From Candidatus Yonathbacteria bacterium (GTDB lineage: Bacteria; Patescibacteriota; Minisyncoccia; Phycocordibacterales; UBA1550), in the NCBI GenBank assembly GCA_003489395.1, contig DNMN01000049.1:1-7643 (forward strand): a DNA stretch of 7,643 nt, in the 5' to 3' direction. Within the stretch, counting starts at the first letter, position 1. Every line of letters starts with the position of its first letter. This document shows positions 1-6,100 of the stretch, in pieces. The translations under genes and the position numbers were made by a program. The notes under the pieces are model-generated. The model ran no database searches. It worked only from the letters and a program-made list of their open reading frames with translations, and was not told where the DNA came from.

Positions 1-22
1 TAGTATATTATACGTGTATAGT
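1..22 (+). repeat. Copy 1 of a 22-base direct repeat upstream of the regulator gene
   Basis: Bases 1-22 match bases 635-656 at 20 of 22 positions; the only differences are TT versus AA at positions 8-9 of the element. The 13-base core ATACGTGTATAGT (10-22) is identical in both. This copy ends 7 bases before the ATG of the PaaX/Cas2-like gene, the other lies just upstream of argS. It includes a -10-like TATAGT, but the match is longer than a promoter hexamer alone, so it may be a shared operator. The element may begin before the window. Confidence 0.6.
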
Positions 23-29
23 TAATATT
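17..29 (+). promoter_or_regulatory. Probable -10 box of the regulator gene, implying a leaderless or near-leaderless mRNA
   Basis: TATAGT at 17-22 matches the TATAAT consensus at 5 of 6 positions. Only 7 bases separate it from the ATG at 30, so transcription would start at or next to the A of the start codon. No Shine-Dalgarno sequence is present in the short AT-rich gap, which agrees with leaderless initiation. The -35 box would lie outside the window, so it cannot be tested here. Confidence 0.5.
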
Positions 30-575
30 ATGAAAAAATACGACAAAGGAGAAATAGCGGAGATAGTATTAAGGACGCTTCTTGCAGCGGGGTTTATCGC
101 ATTTGCTATAGCGATGCCAAACGCGGTGCAGATTTTTAAATATTTTGATCCAAAAAATGCGCGAGACCGCGCGCGAATAAAAAACTCGGTAATACGCCTT
201 GAGCGAGCGGGGTTTGTTAAGCGGAAGGACGGCAAAGGAGGAGTATTTATGCTGACCGAAAAGGGAAGAGAGAGAGCGATGCGCTATGCGATAGCGCAGA
301 TGAAGATTGTTGAACAAAAAAAATGGGACAAAAAGTGGAGACTCGTGATGTTTGATGTGCCCGAGAAGAAGAAGCAGGCTCGACGAGCAATAAATTTTGC
401 GCTAAAGAGACTTGGCCTCATCCAGTACCAAAAGTCGGTATTCATCACGCCATTTCAGTGTGAGAAGGAAATAGATTTTGTTGGTGAGTGTTTTGGTATT
501 CGCGATAATATTCGCATTATTACTGCTACAGAAGTTGAGAAGGTCGCCTCACTTAAAAAGGTCTTCAATATTTAG
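30..575 (+). CDS. PaaX-like winged-helix protein with a C-terminal Cas2-like domain
   Basis: This 181-residue protein has two parts. Residues 1-40 hold a basic start and a hydrophobic helix (about 12-36). Residues 45-90 read as a winged helix: a recognition-type helix RIKNSVIRLERAGFVKR, a Gly-rich wing near 68-71 and LTEKGRERA. Residues 100-170 look like the Cas2-like ferredoxin fold of PaaX-family repressors: strand WRLVMFDVPE with Asp109 at the position of the Cas2 catalytic Asp, an Arg/Lys-rich helix, then a second strand around YQKSVFI. PaaX proteins are transcriptional repressors; many CPR genomes carry similar stand-alone proteins, often annotated as Cas2. There is no CRISPR array or other cas gene here, so a DNA-binding regulator is more likely than a spacer-acquisition nuclease. 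It is followed by a strong terminator and so is probably monocistronic. The fold assignment is good; the function and targets are unknown. The hydrophobic N-terminal helix could instead be a membrane anchor. Confidence 0.8.
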   Translation: MKKYDKGEIAEIVLRTLLAAGFIAFAIAMPNAVQIFKYFDPKNARDRARIKNSVIRLERAGFVKRKDGKGGVFMLTEKGRERAMRYAIAQMKIVEQKKWDKKWRLVMFDVPEKKKQARRAINFALKRLGLIQYQKSVFITPFQCEKEIDFVGECFGIRDNIRIITATEVEKVASLKKVFNI

Positions 576-626
576 ATAGATTAAAAACCAAGACAAAAAA
601 CTAAACTGAAGCCACTATGTACGTAT

Positions 627-656
627 TTGGCCGATAGTATAAAATACGTGTATAGT
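627..656 (+). promoter_or_regulatory. Possible argS promoter inside the terminator hairpin
   Basis: TTGGCC (627-632, 4 of 6 matches to TTGACA) and TATAGT (651-656, 5 of 6 matches) are separated by 18 bases. The predicted start near 663 would give an argS leader of about 40 bases. TATAAA at 638-643 is an alternative -10 but has no good -35 partner. The promoter is inferred from the motif only; the -10 is the same word as in front of the regulator gene. Confidence 0.4.
635..656 (+). repeat. Copy 2 of the 22-base direct repeat, upstream of argS
   Basis: This copy matches bases 1-22 at 20 of 22 positions and forms most of the right arm of the terminator hairpin. An inverted, partly diverged copy makes the left arm (616-628 on the opposite strand, with two differences in the 13-base core). 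Three related core sites therefore stand in front of the regulator gene and argS. Confidence 0.6.
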
Positions 657-703
657 GGTTTTTTGTTTTGATTGGGGCGTGGTATGCTCATTTCATTAAA
701 GAG

Positions 704-2275
704 ATGAAAGAAAAAATTGAAGCAATAGTTGCAGAAGCGCTGGAGGCGATTGGCGTAAAAGCTGGTGTGGTGCATGTAGAACGCCCAGCGGATTCGTCTC
801 ATGGCGACTATTCCACCAACACTGCTTTGGTGTACGGCAAAAAAACAGGTGTTTCTCCGCGCGAGCTCGCAGGAAAGCTTGTTGAAAAAATATTGGAAAC
901 CTCGTCAGACGAAATTGAAAAGATAGAGGTTGCAGGTGCTGGATTTATCAACTTTTTTCTCACGAGTTCAGCGCTAGAATCCGCTCTTGAAAAAGGTCAG
1001 ACCTTTTCCAAGAGCGATGAGAGGGTGAATATTGAGTTTATTTCTACCAATCCTACAGGAGAGCTTCACATTGGGCACGGACGTTCAGCGTTTTTTGGCG
1101 ATGCGCTCGCTCGCGTCCTTACGCTTGCAGGCAAAGAAGTAACGCGCGAATTTTATATCAACGACTCACGCGAAAGCAATCAGATTCGTGAGCTTGGAAA
1201 GACTGCGCTAGGAAAAGGAGAGCAGTACAAAACTCCCGAGCTTGAGGAAAAAATAAATAAGTTGGATTTTAATGGGATGTCTGAAGAAGAGGCTGGTGTG
1301 AAGCTTGCGCACGCTGTGCAGGAAAGCAATCGTAAATTTATTGAAAAAGGACTCGGCGCGCATTTTGACGTGTGGTATTCCGAAGACAAAGAGCTTCGCG
1401 CGAGTGGTGCAAATGAAAAAATGTTGGAGAGATTGAAATCGCGTGGTCTCACGTATGAAAAAGAAGGCGCGTTGTGGTTGAGGACCAGCGAGTACGGCGA
1501 CGATGAAGACCGAGTCGTTGTTCGTTCCGATGGCACGATGACATATTTCGTCGCCGATATAGCGTACCATCAAAATAAATTTGATAGGGGATTTCAAACC
1601 ATAATAGATGTGTGGGGAGCGGATCATCACGGGCATGTGAAGCGAATGCAATCTGTTGGGCGAATGCTCGGCTGGCCTAAAGCGCAAAATGATGCCGACC
1701 AGCCAGTAGTGTTTATTGCGCAGATGGTATCGCTCAAAGAAGATGGCGTCTCATCAAAAATGTCCAAGCGCGCGGGCAACGTGATTTTGCTACGCGACCT
1801 CGTGGAAGAGTTTGGCATTGATGTTGTGAGATGGTTTTTCAGCGACAGAGCTCTTAACACACAGATGACTTTTGACATGGCGCTCGCTCGCGAGCAGTCA
1901 GAAAAAAATCCTGTTTTTTACGCGCAGTACGCGCATGCGCGCCTCGCGTCCATTGCAGAAAAATGCAAAGGTTTGAAAGAAGGGAGTGCAAATAATTTTG
2001 CAGACCTTATCAAAATTCCTTCCGCTCGCGCGCTCTCTTCCAAAATCACAGAGTTTTCTGAAGTTGTCGCAGAAATTTCTCGCGATTACAACGTGCATGC
2101 GCTCGCAGGATACGCGACCTCGCTCGCGACCTCTGCAAACGCGTTTTACCGCGATGTGCGTGTTGCCGAGGGAGACACTTTCAACCCATCCGCGCTCACG
2201 CTCGCTATCCGCGCAAAGGAAACACTCGCAGAAACTTTGTCCCTTCTAGGTATCTCCGCACCAGAGAGGATGTAA
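704..2275 (+). CDS. argS: Arginyl-tRNA synthetase
   Basis: Class I aminoacyl-tRNA synthetase that charges tRNA-Arg with arginine in the cytoplasm; essential for translation. The ATG start gives 523 residues, somewhat shorter than the roughly 577 of E. coli. Residues 1-90 match the Arg-specific N-terminal domain (ADSSHGDYSTN, then AGAGFINFFL). The catalytic Rossmann domain follows, with STNPTGELHIGHGR carrying a perfect HIGH motif at residues 122-125, FYINDSRESNQ, and WGADHHGHVKRM. The second signature appears as KMSKRAGN, starting at residue 352. From about 390 to the end is the DALR-type anticodon-binding helical domain, ending LLGISAPERM as is usual for ArgS. An in-frame TTG at 668 could add 12 residues, but the standard ArgS N terminus and the following hydrophobic, non-homologous-looking extension favour 704. 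There is no well-spaced Shine-Dalgarno sequence; AAAGAG directly abuts the ATG. No terminator was seen before the next operon. Confidence 0.97.
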   Translation: MKEKIEAIVAEALEAIGVKAGVVHVERPADSSHGDYSTNTALVYGKKTGVSPRELAGKLVEKILETSSDEIEKIEVAGAGFINFFLTSSALESALEKGQTFSKSDERVNIEFISTNPTGELHIGHGRSAFFGDALARVLTLAGKEVTREFYINDSRESNQIRELGKTALGKGEQYKTPELEEKINKLDFNGMSEEEAGVKLAHAVQESNRKFIEKGLGAHFDVWYSEDKELRASGANEKMLERLKSRGLTYEKEGALWLRTSEYGDDEDRVVVRSDGTMTYFVADIAYHQNKFDRGFQTIIDVWGADHHGHVKRMQSVGRMLGWPKAQNDADQPVVFIAQMVSLKEDGVSSKMSKRAGNVILLRDLVEEFGIDVVRWFFSDRALNTQMTFDMALAREQSEKNPVFYAQYAHARLASIAEKCKGLKEGSANNFADLIKIPSARALSSKITEFSEVVAEISRDYNVHALAGYATSLATSANAFYRDVRVAEGDTFNPSALTLAIRAKETLAETLSLLGISAPERM

Positions 2276-2295
2276 GGTGGTTGCCATAACAAAAC

Positions 2296-2323
2296 TTGAC
2301 ATTGTATGTACAGTGTATATACT
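2296..2323 (+). promoter_or_regulatory. Promoter of the toxin-antitoxin operon
   Basis: A perfect TTGACA -35 (2296-2301) is followed after 16 bases by TATACT (2318-2323, 5 of 6 matches). This is the best promoter in the window. The -10 ends 6 bases before the antitoxin ATG at 2330, so the transcript should start at or very near the start codon and the mRNA would be leaderless. Confidence 0.75.
2304..2322. promoter_or_regulatory. Likely autoregulatory operator of the toxin-antitoxin operon
   Basis: GTATGTACAGTGTATATAC is a 19-bp near-perfect palindrome: 8 of 9 arm pairs match around a central G. It covers the promoter spacer and most of the -10 box, where a bound repressor would block polymerase. 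RelB/DinJ-type ribbon-helix-helix antitoxins are known to repress their own operons through such palindromes. A second, outer inverted repeat, TTGCCA (2281-2286) and TGGCAA (2323-2328), flanks it. The binding itself is inferred. Confidence 0.65.
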
Positions 2324-2329
2324 GGCAAT

Positions 2330-2581
2330 ATGACCACGCTTAACGTACGAGTAGATGAGAAAATAAAAACAAAAGCGATGGAGATACTCTCTTCACGCGG
2401 GCTTAACCTTTCCACAGGAATTAATGTATTTTTGCGCCAAGTAATCGAAGAAAAAGGTTTACCCTTTATTCCAGGGGACAGTGTGCTTCTAAGAAAAAAA
2501 TATGATATGGAAGTCGCTATCGCAAAAAAAGGAAAGACCTATAAAAATACAGAAGGCCTATTGAAAGCGGTTCTTAAATAG
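2330..2581 (+). CDS. RelB/DinJ-family antitoxin
   Basis: An 83-residue antitoxin that should neutralise the YafQ-like toxin encoded 10 bases downstream and repress the operon. Residues 1-45 form a ribbon-helix-helix: beta strand TTLNVRVDE, helix KIKTKAMEILSSRGL, turn NLSTG, and helix INVFLRQVIEEKGLPF. The KGLPF ending is typical of the RelB/DinJ family (E. coli DinJ has KALPF). The basic C-terminal half (50-83) is the expected toxin-wrapping region. An upstream in-frame ATG at 2306 would add eight residues, but it lies inside the operator and upstream of the predicted transcription start, and the DNA-binding strand begins at the 2330 methionine, so 2330 is chosen. No Shine-Dalgarno sequence is present. 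The gene is visibly more AT-rich than argS, which would fit acquisition as a cassette, although this was judged by eye. Confidence 0.88.
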   Translation: MTTLNVRVDEKIKTKAMEILSSRGLNLSTGINVFLRQVIEEKGLPFIPGDSVLLRKKYDMEVAIAKKGKTYKNTEGLLKAVLK

Positions 2582-2591
2582 ATTTTAAAGT

Positions 2592-2876
2592 ATGTACGAG
2601 CTCGCTTTTGCAAAATCTTTTAAGAAATCAATTAAAAGACTGCTTAAATCAAAAGATAGTAAGGTAGTAAAAGAGAGACTTGAGATGATTATTGAAATTA
2701 TCAGTCAAAGAAAAACACTTGGCTCAAAATACAGGGACCATGCGCTCCAAGGCGCATTTGGTGGCTACCGAGAATGTCATATTAAGCCTGATGTGTTACT
2801 TTTGTATGAAATAGATGAACGGAGGCTTTTGGTAACATTAGTTAATATCGGTTCCCATTCCGGGTTGTTCGGTTAA
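2592..2876 (+). CDS. YafQ-family mRNA interferase toxin
   Basis: A 94-residue RelE-superfamily ribosome-dependent endoribonuclease that, when freed from its antitoxin, cleaves mRNA in the ribosomal A site and stops translation. The length is close to that of E. coli YafQ (92). The residues important in YafQ are all in place: His50 in KYRDHALQG, His63 and Asp67 in GYRECHIKPD, His89 and Phe93 in the C-terminal GSHSGLFG. The Trp that follows the Asp in E. coli is Val68 here, a substitution at a contributing but not invariant position. The start ATG follows the antitoxin stop by 10 bases, giving the usual antitoxin-first operon, probably with coupled translation since only a weak TTTTAAAG precedes it. 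The reading frame is intact and the active site complete, so the toxin is expected to be functional. The label yafQ is a family assignment, not proof of orthology. Confidence 0.92.
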   Translation: MYELAFAKSFKKSIKRLLKSKDSKVVKERLEMIIEIISQRKTLGSKYRDHALQGAFGGYRECHIKPDVLLLYEIDERRLLVTLVNIGSHSGLFG

Positions 2877-2904
2877 TGAAAAATCCCCCTTATCATTAAG
2901 TTAT

Positions 2905-2930
2905 CCACACTCTTGTGGTATTTTTTTATT
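2905..2930 (+). terminator. Probable intrinsic terminator of the toxin-antitoxin operon
   Basis: CCACA (2905-2909) and TGTGG (2914-2918) form a short perfect stem with a CTCT loop, followed by TATTTTTTTATT (2919-2930). The stem is only 5 bp, so efficiency may be modest. Just before it, TTAATGA (2873-2879, overlapping the toxin stop) and TCATTAA (2893-2899) make a further AT-rich inverted repeat around a C-rich loop. Confidence 0.6.
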
Positions 2931-2936
2931 TGTACG

Positions 2937-2964
2937 TGCTACAATAAAAGCACATAGTATATTT
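2937..2964 (+). promoter_or_regulatory. Extended -10 promoter of the giant surface-protein gene
   Basis: TGCTACAAT (2937-2945) is an extended -10: TG, one base, then TACAAT (5 of 6 matches to consensus). No good -35 lies at 16-18 bases, which is common for extended -10 promoters. The start would fall near 2952, giving a leader of roughly 13 bases with no Shine-Dalgarno sequence before the ATG at 2965. TAGTATATT (2955-2963) also occurs at 1-9, in front of the regulator gene. Confidence 0.5.
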
Positions 2965-3111
2965 ATGAGAAATATCTTTCATCGCTCTGCAGAGTTTGTC
3001 ACTGAGAAAATACAGCGACACAAACACCATCACCATCTCTTTTTAGCAGTCCTTGCTTTGGCGGTTGCAGGCACCGGCGCGTATACATACAGGCACGAAA
3101 TAGCACAAGCA
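2965..3111 (+). other. Signal peptide with a His-rich n-region
   Basis: Residues 1-24 are basic and end in HKHHHH (19-24). The hydrophobic core LFLAVLALAVAG follows (25-36), then a polar stretch and A47-Q48-A49, a signal-peptidase I type AxA site, with cleavage expected before A50. The n-region is long. If the site is not cut, the segment would act as an N-terminal membrane anchor. Confidence 0.85.
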
Positions 3112-6100
3112 GCGACATATACTTTCACGCAGGTAAGCTGGATAGGGGGAGCAGACACAGGGGCTACCGCATCTCACACTTCAAACCAAACTGGTTGGGA
3201 CAAATATTACAGCGCCTCAACTTCTATCACAGCAGGTGCCGACGTGAGGCTTCTTTCGGCTGGGTATTCGTTTGTTGACGACGGCACAACTGGAGGAGAC
3301 TCCCCAGACGCATCAGGTGGCGGATTTTCTAGTGGGACTCCTAGCCAGGCTGTGGTAAATGGGAGTGGTGGTTCTGCTAGTGTCGCACTCGCGTTTGTTC
3401 CTGCGGAATACGATGTCGAAACGGGAGGTAGTCATACTTGCGCCGCCAAATCCGACGGCACAGCATACTGCTGGGGGTATAATAATTATGGCCAACTTGG
3501 TAACAACACAACAACTAACATCTCAACCCCAGTGCAGGTCCTTGGCGTCGGAGGTTCGGGGTTCCTGACTGGGGTTAGCGCTATTTCAGCGGGGGCCTCC
3601 CATACTTGCGCCCTTAAATCCGACGAAACAGTATTTTGCTGGGGGCAGAACAATGTCTCCGGCCAACTCGGTGACAACACAACAACTACCAGCCTCACCC
3701 CAGTGCAGGTTCTTGGCGTCGGAGGTTCTGGATTCTTGACGGGGGTTAGCGCTATTTCAGCGGGGGCCTCCCATACTTGCGCCGTTAAATCCGACGGCAC
3801 AGCATATTGTTGGGGCGAAGCTGCAAATTACCAGCTTGGTCATTACTCTTTTACGGACTCATACACTCCCGCACAGGTTCACGGAGTAAGCAATGTTGGG
3901 TTCCTGACGGGGGTTAGCGCTATTTCAGCGGGGGATAACCAAACTTGCGCTGTTAAAACAGACGGCACAGCGTATTGTTGGGGTCTTGGTACTTTTGGTA
4001 GGCTTGGCGATAATACCACTACACAACGCAGCACCCCAGTGCAGGTTCACGGAGTGTCAAATGTAGGGTTCCTGGCAGGTGTGGCAAAAATAACCACTGA
4101 TGCCGCGTTCTCCTGTGCCGCCAAATCCGACGGCACAGCATACTGCTGGGGGTATAATGGTTATGGTCAACTTGGAGACAATACGACTACACAGCGTAAC
4201 ACCCCAGTGCAGGTTCACGGGGTAAGCGATGTTGGGTTCCTGACAGATGTTAGTATGATTTTTAGTGCAGGTGACACGACAACTCCATCTCAAACTTGCG
4301 CCCTTAAAACCGACGGCACAGCATACTGCTGGGGGTATAATGGTTTTGGTCAACTTGGAGACAATACGACTACACAGCGTAACACTCCAGTGCAGGTTCA
4401 CGGAGTAAGCGATGTTGGGTTCCTGACTGGGGTCGGCAAGATTGTTACCGGTTATTCTTATGTAGTTTCCGAGGCAGGTTACACCTGTGCCGCCAAATCC
4501 GACGGCACAGCATACTGCTGGGGGAATAATGGTTGGGGCAGGCTTGGCGATAATACCGCTACACATCGCAGCACCCCAGTGCAGGTTCACGGGGTAAGCG
4601 ATGTTGGGTTCCTTAGTCTTTTTACACCGACGTACTATTCCTCCGGTACTTTTACCTCTGCAACTATTGACTTCGCGCGCCCAACGATTTTTACCACAAT
4701 GTCATGGACTGCCACACTGAATGGACAGACAATCACGATGAAGGCGCGGTCGTCTGCAACGTCTGATTTTTCAGGTGCAACAGCGTGGGGGAGTTGCAGT
4801 AATGTTACCAGTGGTGGGAATATGTCTGATGGAGGATGTGTGACAAACGGACATCAATATCTTCAATATCAAGCAACGCTATCTGGGGATACTGTTTCCA
4901 CCCCAACTTTAGACAGTGTGACAATAAACGACACGCAGTATTCTGCAAACGGAGGCACACTTACATCATCCAAATACGACGCTGGGGATGACACAAACCT
5001 TATTTCAAGGCTTTCGTGGGTTGGTTCTGCAACTTCAAGCACTGAAGTTATAAAATTCCAGGTGCGGTCTGCGTCTTCGGCGGCAGGGCTAGATACAGCT
5101 GTATGGTGCGGACCAAGTATCACCTGCGACGGCACGGATTATTTTCTCTATACAGACAATGGCGTAGCTCTTGCTACAAACCACCCGTTGCGAAGTGGGG
5201 CCAATGATAGATGGGTTCAATACAAAGTTTATCTTACATCTGCAGGAGCTATTACACCGCTCCTAACAACTGTAGCGGTGCAGTATGTTGTAAATGCGCC
5301 ACCAGCTGTGGGGAATATTCAAGCATCTCAAATCACTGATTCAGGAAGCGCAGACTATGGGAAAGTAAGTTTTACTTTTGATGCTTCTGATTCAGATACG
5401 GCGTCAGGGACAGTTCCTTATCTCGTGACACCAACACTCTATGAATATTACAACGGGACTTCATGGACAACTATTTCGTCAGGGTTGAGTGCTAATGCCT
5501 ACTCAGGGATTACACTTACAGGAAACAGCGCTACCACCACCACCGCAGTAACATGGACACCAACAGCAGGAATTGCATTGACATCCAATGCAAAAGTACG
5601 TGTTACTATTTCCGACGGAGAAGCAGCGAACGCTACCGCAATAGGGACGATGGCTGGCACATTTACCCTTGATACAACCGTTCCTGACATTACTAGCGCC
5701 GTTATTGACTCCTCCGTTGGAGCAAGCACCGCAGTGGGGAACACGGTCGGTACTATCACTTTTTCAATCACCGATAGTTCAGACAAGCAATATAGATTCT
5801 GCAATAACAGCGCGTTCACTTCGCCTGATGATCAAGGGAACTCCTGTGGATGGTCTACTTTGGCTGGCACCATTTCCGGTGTCGCCACATCAACATGGGT
5901 CTTTACGGGAAATAGTGCCGACGAGGCAGTTTATATGCAAGCCCGCGACCTCTACGGCAACACTACCGCAACACGTACTATCGTCGCCCCCGCAATGCCA
6001 GCAAGTTTCCAATTTACTGACGCGTCTAATGTTTCAACTGGAGTATACCGAGAGTTCTTGAGCTGGTCTCCTTTTGTTGCAACGACATCCTCAACATTTG

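Larger units (their letters stand above)
608..669 (+). terminator. Strong intrinsic terminator after the regulator gene
   Basis: Left arm 608-628 pairs with right arm 642-662 across a 13-base loop (629-641). The 17-base core (612-628 with 642-658) is fully paired in RNA if two G-U wobbles at 619 and 620 are allowed, and the outer four pairs use A-U and G-U. A run TTTTTTGTTTT (659-669) follows. An A-rich stretch at 594-600 lies upstream, so it might work in reverse too. The arms are made of inverted copies of the ATACGTGTATAGT element, so the same DNA may also be a regulatory palindrome. Confidence 0.85.
3421..4617 (+). repeat. Seven tandem RCC1 repeats forming a predicted seven-bladed beta-propeller
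   Basis: Seven units of 56-63 residues carry the RCC1 consensus: TCAxKSDGTAYCWG, then YGQLGDNTTT, then TPVQVHGV and GFLTGV. The first cysteine codons lie at 3439, 3607, 3778, 3946, 4114, 4297 and 4486, spacings of 168, 171, 168, 168, 183 and 189 bases. Seven is the blade number of the eukaryotic RCC1 fold, so the propeller can close by itself. Each unit has a C-x9-C pair, 14 cysteines in all. Unit 3 is the most diverged (EAANYQLGHYS), and units 6 and 7 carry insertions of 5-7 residues before the first cysteine. RCC1-type propellers mostly bind proteins; there is no reason to assume nucleotide exchange activity here. Confidence 0.93.

Noticed and set aside
30..575. CRISPR-Cas locus suggested by the Cas2-like domain
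   Set aside because: No direct-repeat/spacer array and no cas1 or effector gene is present in the window; the winged-helix N terminus fits a PaaX-like protein better.
668..703. TTG start that would extend ArgS by 12 residues
   Set aside because: It lies within the terminator U-tract region, the added residues do not look like ArgS, and the ATG at 704 gives the usual N terminus.
2306..2329. ATG at 2306 as the antitoxin start
   Set aside because: It lies inside the operator and upstream of the predicted transcription start; the conserved ribbon-helix-helix strand begins right after the ATG at 2330.
2901..2909. TTATCCACA, a perfect DnaA-box consensus
   Set aside because: It is a single copy, lies in the arm of the toxin-antitoxin terminator, and has no further boxes, AT-rich unwinding region or dnaA/dnaN genes nearby. 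A 9-base match in a window this size can easily be chance.
4057..4590. Long open frames on the minus strand across the RCC1 region (also 3486-3800 and 3313-3495)
   Set aside because: They are antisense shadows of the RCC1 repeats: the repeating peptide CCAVGFGG mirrors the repeated plus-strand codons, and there is no start-site support or known family.
3421..4617. RCC1 repeats as a sign of a eukaryotic sequence or a Ran exchange factor
   Set aside because: Bacterial secreted proteins often carry RCC1 repeats; the signal peptide, cysteine pairs and FN3 stalk argue for a surface protein, and the flanking genes are bacterial.
5669..6061. Plus-strand alternative-frame open frames inside the surface-protein gene (also 6299-6523 and 3359-3568)
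   Set aside because: They overlap a continuous, domain-rich reading frame and show no recognisable protein features or start signals.
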